64,000 nucleotides of DNA from Methylocella silvestris BL2 (GCF_000021745.1 NC_011666.1:372001-436000); one strand, 5' to 3'. Shown: positions 12,961-22,203, numbered from the stretch's first letter. Notes: generated by a model not told the origin, from the letters alone. A program made the numbers and translations.

Positions 12961-13206
12961 ATGTTGCTCCGGAGCTTTTGCCAATTCGCGACGTCCGCCC
13001 GCAAAGAGGCGCCAACGTGCAAAAATAAGATACAACATGGCGTTGGATAGATTTCCTCATTTTCTGATCGATATGAGGATGTATTGGCAAATTGCGCCGA
13101 TGCAGTTCCGCGCCTCGCTTTGATGAACTGAGGCGCCGCCTCCCTTATCGAGAAAGCGACGCCTTGACGCCAGAAAACCGCTTGACCATGGAGCTCAGGG
13201 CGCCGC

Positions 13207-13509
13207 TCAGATCTGCCAGGGATTGCCGTCGCCGGTCGCGGCGGCGGGCGCTGACGCCAGCGGAGCCCCAAAGCCGGGGTGGGGCGAATGATCCCGCGCG
13301 GCCCGGGACGCCGCGATGAGACCGAAGGCCGCAAAGCCGGCCACGAGGACGGCCATTCCGATGAGTTTCAGCGCGGCTCGTGCGCCTCTGATCGAGCGGA
13401 GCCGCCCGTCTTGACTGGAGGGCGCTTCGATGGAAGCGCCCCGCTGGCCGTTGGCCGGGCGATTGCGCGCCCCCGTGCGGCCCACCGCGGTTCTAGCCGA
13501 CGTTAACAT
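13207..13509 (-). CDS. Small single-pass membrane protein
   Basis: A 100-residue frame with a basic N-terminal half and one clear transmembrane helix (about residues 46-66, LKLIGMAVLVAGFAAFGLIA), then a short Pro/Ala/Gly-rich tail. Codon third positions are strongly GC, as in neighbours. The ATG at 13509 overlaps the end of the repeat protein by 17 nt, with GGAAGG 8 nt upstream, suggesting coupled translation. The frame continues upstream, but only as the shifted reading of the repeats, so I cut it here. No family recognised. Confidence 0.55.
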   Translation of the reverse strand: MLTSARTAVGRTGARNRPANGQRGASIEAPSSQDGRLRSIRGARAALKLIGMAVLVAGFAAFGLIAASRAARDHSPHPGFGAPLASAPAAATGDGNPWQI

Positions 13510-13807
13510 TGCCATTGCCTTCCGGGGCGGCGTAGCTCGCGATGTTGGCGTTGCTGTTGCCTTCGGGCGCGGCATAGCTGGCCGAGTTGACGTTGCCGTT
13601 GCCCTCGGGCGCGGCATAGCTGGCGACGTTGGCGTTGCCGTTGCCTTCGGGAGCCGCATAGCTGGCGGAGTTGACATTGCCATTGCCTTCGGGCACCGCG
13701 TAGCTCGCAACGTCGACATGGCCGTTTCCTTCCGGGGCGTAGGATGCAAAAGCCGCGGCGGGAATGAGCAGCGCGGCGCCGAAGAGCGCAATTTTAAGAA
13801 CTTTCAT
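13493..13807 (-). CDS. Secreted 14-residue tandem-repeat protein
   Basis: A 104-residue protein with a clear signal peptide (residues 1-21, ending PAAAFA), the rest being six near-identical repeats of SYAAPEGNGNVNSA type (first copy 13 residues, five copies of 14). There is no Cys and no hydrophobic core. Ala, Asn and Gly dominate and each unit carries one Tyr and one Glu. GGAG lies 7 nt before the ATG at 13807. Function unknown; a periplasmic or surface repeat that binds a ligand or metal is possible. It lies between the redox cyclase and a small membrane protein. Confidence 0.75.
   Translation of the reverse strand: MKVLKIALFGAALLIPAAAFASYAPEGNGHVDVASYAVPEGNGNVNSASYAAPEGNGNANVASYAAPEGNGNVNSASYAAPEGNSNANIASYAAPEGNGNVNVG
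13496..13744 (-). repeat. Six tandem 42-nt coding repeats (first unit 39 nt)
   Basis: The whole mature part of the repeat protein is made of direct repeats of 42 nt with no spacer, and the units differ mainly at codons 4 and 9-14. The lack of unique spacers and the coding frame rule out a CRISPR. Copy number is expected to vary between strains. Confidence 0.85.
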
Positions 13808-13889
13808 GATCCGTCTCCTTGATGTTTGGCGAATGACGCCGCCTTGCACCAAGGATTAATCCGAGCCGGAGCCGGGCGCCGGTGGGATT

Positions 13890-15659
13890 TCACACCTGCC
13901 GGAGCCGCCCCGATCCAGCCGCGCCGCCGGGGCCTCGACTGGCCTCATGCCCGATGAGATCGGCGAAATCCTCCCTCTCCCGGAAGGCGACGGTTTCGAT
14001 CTCTTGCGATACGCTTCTAATCTGGACGCTGCGGCGCTCGAGCGCCGGCACGGGCAGGCCGGCGCGCTCGATGACGGCGCGCGACAGGATGACGGCGCAT
14101 CCGGCCTCTTTCGTCAGGGCCTGAAGCCGCGCCGCGATGTTGCCGACTTCGCCCAGGAACTGAACGGCGCGCCGGCTCTCCAACCCGCCAACGACGGCGA
14201 TGCCGATATGGCATCCGGCGCCGAAGCGGACCGGGAAATCGAACGCCGCTTCGAATTCGACGCTGAGTTCGGACAGGGAGATCCATAAGTCGCGCAAGGC
14301 GATCATGGCCCCTCTCGCGGCGGCGCGCGGATCGCCGCCGCCGTCGAAAAAGCACATGACGCCGTCGCCCGCGACGCTGGTGACCTCGCCGCCGTGAGAT
14401 TCGACGGCTTTGCAGACGGCGCCGACATATTTATCGATGACGTAAAAGGCGTCATAGGGAAGCCTCCCATCGGCGAGCCGCGTCGAATCGCGCAGGTCAA
14501 CGAACAGAGCCACGATCTCATGTTCGTTTGACGCCACAGGGCGGCTCGCGGCCATCCGCGTTTCCCATCGCTTCAACGTGAGCAGCGGCGTGACGTCGAC
14601 GTCCTCGATCGGCCGCAGCTGGCAGGCGAGCCGGACATCGGCGGGCGCACCGATCGCCGCGAGGGTGTTCGCTTCGGCGACATTTGGCGACGGCAGCGCG
14701 GCAAGGTCTGATCTGATCCGCACGCGGCAGGTCGAACAGCGGCCGCGTCCGCCGCACATCGACATATGCGGCGTGCCCGCCCAGCGGCTGGCCTCGAGGA
14801 TCGAAAAGCCGCGCGGCACGACGGCCCGCGCGCCGTCCGGATAGGTGATCGCAATCGCCCGGTAGCGCCGTCGGCGCCAGTCAAGCGCGGCGCGCGCCGC
14901 GAAGACAGCGCCGACGAGCCCGAGATAGATGAGAATCAAGGTTTCGCCGATCTTTGCGAGCGCCGCGGCCTCGGCCGGCGTCTGCAGCCGGGCGAAAGCG
15001 CCGCGGAAGGCCGCATCCTGCGCGGCCGTGGCGTCGAAATCCCGCCCCGCCGCGATAATGCCGCTCATCGCCAGGATGGGGACCAGCGTCGCCAGCGCGG
15101 CGAGAACCGGCGTCCATGCCGGATACCATGGCCGAAAGCGCAGCCAGCTCCGTAATCCGATGCAGCCGTGAATCCACAAGACCAGCAGGAGGAGAAACTG
15201 GCGTGGCAGGCCGACAAAGGGAGAAAGCTCCCAGTAGCGGTAGATCAGCCAGGGATAGGTGAGCGGAAGATTGAACAGCTGGTAGCCAAGACGCACATTA
15301 ACGGCGTGGAGAATGACCAGCGGCGGAATTGAGAGTCCGAGCAGGATCTGGAACAATTCGCCGCGCGGGATCCGCAAATGGCGGCGGCGATAGATGGCGT
15401 AAAGCCCGAGGCCTCCATGGATCAGGAAGGAGCCGTAAAGCAGCGTCTGTCCGAGGAGCGTGCGCCATGGCCACAGCAGAACAAACCGGACCGCCTCCAT
15501 TGTCGGGAGCCGGAATATGCCGCAAGCATGGTTGAGAAAATGGCTGGCGGCGAAGGTAAACAGAAGGAGGCCCGTGCTGAGCCGAAGCGTTCGCTCAATC
15601 GGCGGAAAGCGCGACGCTTTGCGCTGCGCGGTTGACGCTGAAGACGTGACGCTCGACAA
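13890..15659 (-). CDS. Redox-type class III adenylate cyclase: cytochrome-b-like anchor, [2Fe-2S] domain, cyclase
   Basis: A 589-residue three-module protein. Residues about 25-255 hold roughly six membrane helices with His at 44, 81, 118 and 164, the spacing expected for a diheme SdhC/FrdC-like anchor. Residues about 268-362 are an adrenodoxin-type ferredoxin domain with C302, C308, C311 and C346. Residues about 380-560 are a class III cyclase with metal Asp D388 and D432. It resembles the quinone-responsive CyaC of Sinorhizobium meliloti. It should couple quinone or redox state to cAMP at the inner membrane. It starts at TTG. The cyclase product (cAMP or cGMP) is inferred. Confidence 0.85.
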   Translation of the reverse strand: MSSVTSSASTAQRKASRFPPIERTLRLSTGLLLFTFAASHFLNHACGIFRLPTMEAVRFVLLWPWRTLLGQTLLYGSFLIHGGLGLYAIYRRRHLRIPRGELFQILLGLSIPPLVILHAVNVRLGYQLFNLPLTYPWLIYRYWELSPFVGLPRQFLLLLVLWIHGCIGLRSWLRFRPWYPAWTPVLAALATLVPILAMSGIIAAGRDFDATAAQDAAFRGAFARLQTPAEAAALAKIGETLILIYLGLVGAVFAARAALDWRRRRYRAIAITYPDGARAVVPRGFSILEASRWAGTPHMSMCGGRGRCSTCRVRIRSDLAALPSPNVAEANTLAAIGAPADVRLACQLRPIEDVDVTPLLTLKRWETRMAASRPVASNEHEIVALFVDLRDSTRLADGRLPYDAFYVIDKYVGAVCKAVESHGGEVTSVAGDGVMCFFDGGGDPRAAARGAMIALRDLWISLSELSVEFEAAFDFPVRFGAGCHIGIAVVGGLESRRAVQFLGEVGNIAARLQALTKEAGCAVILSRAVIERAGLPVPALERRSVQIRSVSQEIETVAFREREDFADLIGHEASRGPGGAAGSGRLRQV

Positions 15660-15836
15660 GGCGGAGACTTCTCCCTTGAGGCGTGACCGCAGAAGGACGC
15701 CGCCGCGCCATTGGCGCTATGGCTGCGGCGTCACAACGTCTTGCTGATATAACCGCAGACATCGGAACAAAATTCCGCGGCGCCGTCGACGGAAGTGAAG
15801 TGATCGACTGATTTACGCAAGGATTTTTTGGTTTAC

Positions 15837-17645
15837 ATGGCGCCCCCTCTCCTCGTGCTGCAAAGCGTGTCATTGACTTTTGGCGGACGGGCTCTGCTCG
15901 AAGGCGCGGATCTCTCCGTCAGCGCCGGCGAGCGGCTGTGCCTCGTCGGACGCAATGGCTCCGGCAAATCGACGCTGCTCAAGATCGCCGCGGGATTTCT
16001 CGAGATCGATGGCGGATCGCGTTTTCTGCAGCCCGACGCCACCATCCGCTATTTGCCGCAAGAGCCGGATCTCTCCGGCTTTGACACGGTCTTCGCCTAT
16101 GTCGAGGCCGGGCTCGGACCGCTTGGCGATCCTTATCGCGGCCGGCGGCTATTGAACGATCTCGGGCTGACTGGCGAGGAAAACCCCAAAACCCTCTCTG
16201 GCGGCGAGGCGCGCCGCGCCGCGCTGGCGCGCGTTCTTGCGCCCGAGCCCGATATTTTGCTCCTCGACGAGCCGACCAACCATCTCGATCTGCCCGCCAT
16301 CGAATGGCTCGAGGCTGAACTCAAAGGACTGCGCTCGGCGCTCGTCATCATCAGCCATGATCGCCGCTTCTTGCAGAATCTCTCGCGCTGCACGGTCTGG
16401 CTCGATCGCGGCCGCACGCGCTCGCTGTCTCGCGGTTTTGCCGATTTCGAGGCCTGGCGCGACCAGACGCTGGAGGAGGAGGAGCGGCAAAGCCACAAGA
16501 TGGACCGCAAGATCGTCGCAGAGGAGCATTGGCTGCGCTATGGCGTGACGGCGCGGCGCAAGCGCAACCAGAAGCGTCTGTCCGGTCTCAACGCGATGCG
16601 GGTCGAGAGACGCCAGCGTCAAGGGGCGGCCGGCGACGTCAGACTCGTCGCCAGCGAGGGCAAGATTTCCGGCAAGCTCGTCGTCGAGGCCGATGAGATC
16701 AGCAAATCCTATGGCGAGCGCCTGATCGTCGCCAATTTCTCGACGCGGATTTTACGCGGCGACCGGGTCGGAGTGATCGGCGCCAATGGCGCCGGCAAGA
16801 CCACGCTGATCAAGATCCTGACCGGCGCCGAGCCGCCCGATTCCGGCCGCGTGCGCCTTGGCGCCAATGTCGAGTTGGCGAGCCTCGATCAGGGCAGGGC
16901 GAGCCTCGATCCGGAAACCGCGCTGAAGGACGCCCTGACCGGCGGCGGCAGCGATTTCGTCGAGATCAATGGCGAGCGCAAGCATGTCGTCGGCTATATG
17001 AAGGATTTTTTGTTTGGGCCGGAGCAGGCGCGCACGCCGATCGGCCGCCTCTCCGGCGGCGAGCGCGGCCGGCTGATGCTGGCCCGGGCGCTGGCGCGGC
17101 CGTCCAATCTGCTGGTTCTCGACGAGCCGACCAATGATCTCGATCTTGAGACGCTGGACCTCCTGCAGGAGATGCTCGCCGATTATAAGGGCACGCTGAT
17201 TATCGTCAGTCATGATCGCGATTTTCTCGACCGCGTCGCGACCTCCGTCGTGTTGGCCGAAGGCGGCGGCCGCTGGGTCGAATATGCGGGCGGCTATTCC
17301 GATATGGTCGCGCAGCGCGGCTTTGGCGTCGGCGCGGGCCCCAGCGCGGCCGCGCCCGGCAAAGCAAAGGCCGCGCCGGCGCCGCGTGCGGAAAAGCCTG
17401 CGGCGAAGCCGAGATTGAGCTTTAAGGAGAAGCACGCGCTGGAAACGCTCCCCGCGCGCATGGAGCAATTGCGCAAGGAAATGGGGAGCCTGCGCCTGCT
17501 ACTCGACGATGCGGGATTTTACGCGCGCGATCCGGCGCGATTTGCCCAAACCTCGGCGGCTTTCGCCAAATATGAGGCCGAACTCAACGCCGCCGAGGAG
17601 GATTGGCTGGAGCTGGAAATTCGGCGCGAGGAAGTCGGGGGTTAA
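15837..17645 (+). CDS. ABC-F family ATPase (Uup-like)
   Basis: A 602-residue soluble protein with two ABC modules and no membrane segments. Walker A motifs are GRNGSGKST and GANGAGKTT, signatures are LSGGEARR and LSGGERGR, and Walker B motifs are LLLDEPTNHLDL and LVLDEPTNDLDL. A linker between them and a C-terminal charged, coiled-coil extension (about 520-600) match Uup. ABC-F proteins act on the ribosome or on branched DNA rather than in transport. The ATG at 15837 is used; a TTG 9 nt earlier lies closer to the AAGGA site. Confidence 0.9.
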   Translation: MAPPLLVLQSVSLTFGGRALLEGADLSVSAGERLCLVGRNGSGKSTLLKIAAGFLEIDGGSRFLQPDATIRYLPQEPDLSGFDTVFAYVEAGLGPLGDPYRGRRLLNDLGLTGEENPKTLSGGEARRAALARVLAPEPDILLLDEPTNHLDLPAIEWLEAELKGLRSALVIISHDRRFLQNLSRCTVWLDRGRTRSLSRGFADFEAWRDQTLEEEERQSHKMDRKIVAEEHWLRYGVTARRKRNQKRLSGLNAMRVERRQRQGAAGDVRLVASEGKISGKLVVEADEISKSYGERLIVANFSTRILRGDRVGVIGANGAGKTTLIKILTGAEPPDSGRVRLGANVELASLDQGRASLDPETALKDALTGGGSDFVEINGERKHVVGYMKDFLFGPEQARTPIGRLSGGERGRLMLARALARPSNLLVLDEPTNDLDLETLDLLQEMLADYKGTLIIVSHDRDFLDRVATSVVLAEGGGRWVEYAGGYSDMVAQRGFGVGAGPSAAAPGKAKAAPAPRAEKPAAKPRLSFKEKHALETLPARMEQLRKEMGSLRLLLDDAGFYARDPARFAQTSAAFAKYEAELNAAEEDWLELEIRREEVGG

Positions 17646-17714
17646 CCAAGATCACGATAATTTAGGATTCAATTAAAATTATAAAAACGGTGATCGATTC
17701 CAAGTGATTGCGCG

Positions 17715-18638
17715 TCACGCCCATTTGCGGTCGGCGGTAAAGCTGATGTTGAGCCAGAGCGGGGTTTCCTTTTCCTCGAGCTCCGCAGCGATCTCGTCGC
17801 GGATGTGGTCGAACACCTCGATGCTCGTCGCCGGAAAGCCGGGCGGCACGAGAAAATAGGCGTCGATGAAGCGGGCGCGCCCGGTCTTGGCGACATAGCT
17901 CGTGAAGCCGGCGAAGCCATGACGGACATTGGCCGCCTCCAGCACGCGCCGGACCTCTTGATCCAGGGCTTTCGGCGCGACCAGAAAAATCTCCTTAACG
18001 CCGCGCACGACGGTCATGATCGGGATCGGCGCCAGAACGACAATCACCGCGGCAAGGACGATCGGATCGACATAGGGCGACAGCGACCCATGGTTCGCGC
18101 GCTCAAGCGCCATCGCGCCGAGAAAGCTGACGAGCAAGGCGAGGCTCACCGCGCCGCCGATTAGAAAGCCGCGCGCGTCCACCCGCAAAAGCTCGGAATT
18201 CAGCGCTTCGCCAGCCCGGCGCATACGAACGGCCATCGCCAGACAGACGGCGCAGGAGATGATTGCGTAGAGCGCGGCGGGGCCGAATTCGACGCGATGG
18301 CCGCCCTGCATCAAAAGGCTGACGGCGTCGAAAAAGGCGTAAATGCAGGACAGCGTCAGGATCGTTCCGTTGAACGCCGCAACGATGGGCTCGAAATGCC
18401 AATAGCCGAACTGGAAGCGACGGCTGCCGTCCCTGGTCAGAAGCTTCGATACGATCAAGGCGAGGCTGGTCATGGCGACGTCGACGACCGAATAAAATCC
18501 GTCGAACAGGATCGACCGTGATCCGATGACGAGGCCGGCGATCAATCCCAGAGCGCCAAGGCCGAGCGTGACGGCGATCGAAAGCCGCAGCAGGTTTTGT
18601 TCCGCGCCGACGTCTTGAGGCTGCGCGACTTCACTCAA
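17715..18638 (-). CDS. Cation diffusion facilitator family transporter
   Basis: A 307-residue inner-membrane protein with about six hydrophobic segments (starting LSIAVTLGLGALGLIAGLVIG) and a C-terminal cytoplasmic domain of about 90 residues. Acidic residues in LFDGFYSVVDV and SPYVDPIV suit metal sites of CDF exporters for Zn, Fe, Mn or Co. Metal specificity cannot be read. The start is a TTG at 18638 with GGGGGAG 6 nt upstream; the frame extends further upstream but without family-like sequence. It is divergent from the carbonic anhydrase. Confidence 0.8.
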   Translation of the reverse strand: MSEVAQPQDVGAEQNLLRLSIAVTLGLGALGLIAGLVIGSRSILFDGFYSVVDVAMTSLALIVSKLLTRDGSRRFQFGYWHFEPIVAAFNGTILTLSCIYAFFDAVSLLMQGGHRVEFGPAALYAIISCAVCLAMAVRMRRAGEALNSELLRVDARGFLIGGAVSLALLVSFLGAMALERANHGSLSPYVDPIVLAAVIVVLAPIPIMTVVRGVKEIFLVAPKALDQEVRRVLEAANVRHGFAGFTSYVAKTGRARFIDAYFLVPPGFPATSIEVFDHIRDEIAAELEEKETPLWLNISFTADRKWA

Positions 18639-18811
18639 TTTCTGCTCCCCCGATTGAGAGCCGCTGTGCGAGGAAATCGCGCGCCGGTCAAGGCTGCGCC
18701 CGGCGCATAGACGCCTTGTCGCGCGCCGCCTATGTCTGTAGGATCGCGCCACGCACAATCCTCGCCCCATGCGCGCAAAGGTTGCGCCTCCCCTATCCAT
18801 GAGTGCAAGGC

Positions 18812-19537
18812 ATGACAGGCTCCCCACAAGATCGAGCCGACGCTGCTCCCGAGCGGCTTTTGCCGGAGCGTCTCGTCTCCGGCTACGAGGCTTTCCTCGG
18901 CGGGCGCTTCGCGCGCGAGCAAAGCCGCTTTCAGCATCTGGCGGAGGCCGGACAGAGACCGCGCATCCTTTTGATCGGCTGTTGCGATTCCCGCGTCTCG
19001 CCGGAAGTTATCTTCGACGCCAGCCCCGGCGAAATTTTCTGCGTCCGCAATGTCGCCAATCTCGTCCCGCCGTTCGGGCCGAACGACGATTTGCATGGAA
19101 CCTCAGCGGCGCTTGAATATGCTGTGCTCGCTTTGCGCGTCGAACATATTTTAATACTTGGCCATGCCAGCTGCGGCGGCGTCCGGGCTTATGCCGAAGC
19201 GGATCTCGATCCCTATCAAAAGCCGCTTTCGGGCGGCGACTTCATTGGCAAATGGATCAGCCTGATCAAACCGGCTGCGGATCGAGTCGGCCCGGCGACG
19301 GAACCGGTTGAAGACTATTCCGAGCGTCTCGCCTTCGCCTCGATCATTCAGGGGCTCGCCAATCTGCGCACCTTCCCCAAAATTGCGGAGCTCGAAAAGC
19401 GGGGCTTGTTGACCTTGCACGGCGCATATTTTGGCATCGCGGGCGGCAAACTGTTGGCGCTCGATGAAGGGACGGGACGCTTCGAGGCGGTCTCCGCGCA
19501 GGCGCACGCCGCGGCATTGAGCGAACCGCGCTTTTAG
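18812..19537 (+). CDS. Beta-class carbonic anhydrase
   Basis: A 241-residue zinc enzyme interconverting CO2 and bicarbonate. The zinc Cys and the Asp-Arg dyad are in CCDSRVSPE, and the second His/Cys pair is in GHASCGGVRAY. FCVRNVANLVPP is the conserved strand between them. No signal peptide, so it is cytoplasmic. The ATG at 18812 is preferred to a GTG at 18803, though neither has a strong ribosome-binding site. Confidence 0.92.
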   Translation: MTGSPQDRADAAPERLLPERLVSGYEAFLGGRFAREQSRFQHLAEAGQRPRILLIGCCDSRVSPEVIFDASPGEIFCVRNVANLVPPFGPNDDLHGTSAALEYAVLALRVEHILILGHASCGGVRAYAEADLDPYQKPLSGGDFIGKWISLIKPAADRVGPATEPVEDYSERLAFASIIQGLANLRTFPKIAELEKRGLLTLHGAYFGIAGGKLLALDEGTGRFEAVSAQAHAAALSEPRF

Positions 19538-19750
19538 GTAAAGCCGCCGCTTTCTGGCTTGATTCCAGATCTTTACGTGATTTTCCTTCTGATTGACATC
19601 AAGCGCCGACGCGAGTCCTGCGGCGCTTGCGCTTGCCGCATGGCCTAAACCCGCACAGCGATGTTGCGCCGGCGTCACAAGGCGTGCATCTTATGAGGCG
19701 GGAGCGCTCCGAAGAGAGCGCGAAGATACAAAGTGGGAAGGAGACCCAAA

Positions 19751-20182
19751 ATGACAATCGCTCGCATTCTTGCGGAAAAAGGCCGGAACGTGAGCACCAT
19801 CCAGCCTCACCGCACCATTGCGGAAGTTCTGCAGATTCTGGCGGTCCAGAATATCGGCGCGGTCGTCGTAACCGACTCCGAGGGTGGCGTTCTCGGAATT
19901 CTCTCGGAGCGCGACATTGTGCGCGCGCTTGGCCGGGACGGGGCCAGCGCATTGGACGACGCGGCGTCGAAATATATGACGGCCAAGGTCATCACCACGC
20001 TGGAAAGCGAATGCGTCAGCATAGCGATGGAGAAGATGACGACGCGGCGCTTCCGTCATCTGCCGGTCGTCAAGGACGGCAAGCTGGCGGGGCTCGTATC
20101 GATCGGCGATCTGGTGAAATTCCGCCTCGCCGAGATGGAGCAGCAGCACGAAGCGCTGAAGGAGTATATCGCCACAGCCTGA
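19751..20182 (+). CDS. CBS-domain pair protein
   Basis: A 143-residue protein made only of two CBS motifs (about 8-65 and 78-130; ILSERDIVRAL and LVSIGDLVKFRL mark the ends), which bind adenine nucleotides or related ligands. Stand-alone CBS pairs in Alphaproteobacteria are usually energy or stress sensors without a known partner. GGAGACCCAAA before the ATG at 19751 sets the start. It is convergent with the patatin gene. Confidence 0.88.
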   Translation: MTIARILAEKGRNVSTIQPHRTIAEVLQILAVQNIGAVVVTDSEGGVLGILSERDIVRALGRDGASALDDAASKYMTAKVITTLESECVSIAMEKMTTRRFRHLPVVKDGKLAGLVSIGDLVKFRLAEMEQQHEALKEYIATA

Positions 20183-20288
20183 GGCCGCACGCGGCTTATG
20201 ACGGCGCTGTCGCCGCGCGGCAAGACAGCATGCTTTGTTGCGCCGCGCCTTTGCGCGTTTCCCGCCTCGCCGAAGAACAAGGCCTGTT

Positions 20289-21254
20289 TCAGTCATCCTT
20301 GAGCGGCGGCGCGTCGTCGCTTCGCGGCGTCAGGGCGATATGCTCGGCGATTTCCGTGATGGCCCGGCGCGCGGCCTCGCGGCCGATCTCAATGAGTTCG
20401 CCGGCGCGATGGAAATCAAACAGCCCGATCTTGCTGACGCGCGCGTTGATGATGACGTCCGGCGGATCGCCCGCGAGCCGCGAGCGCGAAATGCGGCCCT
20501 GAGCAATGTTGAAGGCGTCCATCATCGCGCTGCCCATACCCGGCGCGCCATCCTCGCGCTTGCCGAAATGCCGGCGGTGGGTTCCGCGCAGGGCGCCGAA
20601 CAGGCCGTTCCTGCGCGGCTCGCTTTCGATCGCCACCGCAAGTTTTTCGAGCGAGGGCTCGATTGATAGCCGGTCGCTGACGACAGAGCCGCGATAGCCA
20701 TTGTCGCCGACGAGGTTGACGGCCAGCACGATCTCCGCGCCGAGCGCGCGGCAAACCGTGACCGGCACGGGGTTAACCAGCGCCCCGTCGAACAGCCATC
20801 GTCCGTTGATGCGAACCGGTTCGAAAATGCCGGGCAAGGCGTAGGAGGCGCAGATCGCCTCGACAGCGTCGCCCTTGGTCAGCCAGATCTCATGGCCGGT
20901 GCCGACTTCCGTCGCCACTGCGGCGAAGCTCTTTGGTAATTCTTCCAGCCGCTGGCCTTCGAGCGCTTGATGCAGCCGGCGGCGCAGGCGAGCGCCGGTC
21001 AGGAGGCCGACGCCCGAAAAAGACACGTCCATCATGCCGAAGACGCTTTTTTTCGTCAGACTGCGCGCGAATAATTCGACATTCTCGAGCTTGCCGGCGG
21101 CGTAACAGCCGCCGACCACGGCGCCGACCGACGTCCCCGCGATGACGTCCGGAAAAATTCCATGCTCGGCAAGTTCGAGCAGAACTCCAATGTGGGCCCA
21201 GCCGCGCGCGGCGCCGGCTCCGAGCGCGATCCCGATTTTTGGCGCGGCGCGCAT
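20289..21254 (-). CDS. Patatin-like phospholipase (RssA-like)
   Basis: A 321-residue serine hydrolase. The oxyanion loop is GAGAARGWAH, the nucleophile elbow GTSVGA, and the catalytic Asp lies in DGALVNPVP, the complete patatin set. No secretion signal, so it is probably cytoplasmic or membrane-associated and acts on acyl esters or phospholipids. The start at 21254 (MRAAPKIGIALG) matches family length. It follows folE-hisI-micro-ORF on the same strand, with a 216-nt gap before it. Confidence 0.88.
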   Translation of the reverse strand: MRAAPKIGIALGAGAARGWAHIGVLLELAEHGIFPDVIAGTSVGAVVGGCYAAGKLENVELFARSLTKKSVFGMMDVSFSGVGLLTGARLRRRLHQALEGQRLEELPKSFAAVATEVGTGHEIWLTKGDAVEAICASYALPGIFEPVRINGRWLFDGALVNPVPVTVCRALGAEIVLAVNLVGDNGYRGSVVSDRLSIEPSLEKLAVAIESEPRRNGLFGALRGTHRRHFGKREDGAPGMGSAMMDAFNIAQGRISRSRLAGDPPDVIINARVSKIGLFDFHRAGELIEIGREAARRAITEIAEHIALTPRSDDAPPLKDD

Positions 21255-21470
21255 GAAATTCAACTCTTTTCCCGCAAAGACGTCACAAGCCGGGATGCGT
21301 CGACTCGCCCCGTCAAACACATTGGGGGAGTGTTCTCTCCCGATGTTGACAATTATTGAACAGGCAGCCAGCCGCGCCGATTTTCGCGGCCGCCTGACGT
21401 TTGCATGGCGCGCCGCTGGCCCTCGTGGCCGACCTTTGAGGCGGCGCCAATGCGAGGCGCCGCGATGGAA

Positions 21471-21557
21471 TCAGGCGGGAAGCCGGCCAAATTGCGCGGC
21501 AAGAAGAAGCGCCACCACCGCGGCCAGCAGCGCATAGGCGAGATAAACTTTTTTCAC
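21471..21557 (-). CDS. 28-residue single-helix membrane micro-protein
   Basis: GTG-started frame encoding 28 residues: a VKKVY head, then an uninterrupted hydrophobic helix (LAYALLAAVVALLLAAQFG) and a short tail RLPA. GGAG lies 6 nt upstream of the GTG. The positively charged N-terminus predicts N-in topology, or simply an uncleaved anchor. It lies in the gap between hisI and the patatin gene. No family recognised; translation is inferred from the ribosome-binding site and composition. Confidence 0.55.
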   Translation of the reverse strand: MKKVYLAYALLAAVVALLLAAQFGRLPA

Positions 21558-21716
21558 GGCAATCTCCGAGCGCGACGCCCGCATGAATCCCGGCGCGCTA
21601 TGCGCGCCTCACCACAAAAGTGGCGTGATTTGCCGGAAAGACAAGCGCAGGCGCGATGATTTCCGATCCGGCGCCGGCGCCCGCAACAGAGATCGGCGGA
21701 GCCCTTTGGGCGCAGA

Positions 21717-22142
21717 TCAGGCCTGATCGAACAGGAGAACCGTCTCGCCATCGCCCGTCTCGGACAGGCGGCGATAGAAGCAGGAGCGCCGTCCGGTGTG
21801 GCACGCGCCGCCATCCCCGCCGGCCTCGATCGTCAGCAGCAGGGCGTCCTGATCGCAGTCGGCGCGGATTTCCCGGACTTTCTGCGTCTGGCCCGATGTC
21901 GCGCCCTTGCGCCAGATCGACTGACGCGAGCGCGACCAATAATGCGCCTCGCCGGTCGTGAGCGTCAGCCGAAGCGCCTCGGCGTTCATATAGGCGACCA
22001 TCAGGATCTCGCCGTCTTCGGCTGCCCGCGTCACACAGATGATGAGGCCGTCGGGTCCGAAGCGCGGCGTGAAGGCGGCGCCTTCCTCGAGTTCCCGCTT
22101 CGAGGCGCTTAGGAGGTCTGGCGGGGCAGGGGCGTCGGACAT
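21717..22142 (-). CDS. hisI: Phosphoribosyl-AMP cyclohydrolase
   Basis: A 141-residue enzyme of histidine synthesis that opens the adenine ring of PR-AMP. Zn and Mg sites are visible: [23 protein letters not shown]. It is monofunctional, with no HisE phosphohydrolase domain attached, as usual in Alphaproteobacteria. It follows folE after 61 nt on the same strand; the rest of the his pathway is not in the window. Confidence 0.95.
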   Translation of the reverse strand: MSDAPAPPDLLSASKRELEEGAAFTPRFGPDGLIICVTRAAEDGEILMVAYMNAEALRLTLTTGEAHYWSRSRQSIWRKGATSGQTQKVREIRADCDQDALLLTIEAGGDGGACHTGRRSCFYRRLSETGDGETVLLFDQA

Positions 22143-22203
22143 CAGAATCCTTCTGCGCCAGAGCGCGGGCGCAAACCGGCGATCGCCGCGCTTGCGGCCG
22201 AGG

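Noticed and set aside
13496-13744. Regularly spaced 42-nt repeats as a possible CRISPR array
   Set aside because: The repeats abut without unique spacers, keep an open frame behind a signal peptide, and no cas gene is near.
13510-13791. Upstream extension of the small membrane protein frame to 194 residues
   Set aside because: The N-terminal part is only the shifted reading of the 42-nt repeats (Met/Pro/Ala/Thr-rich) and has no ribosome-binding site; the frame is kept only from 13509.
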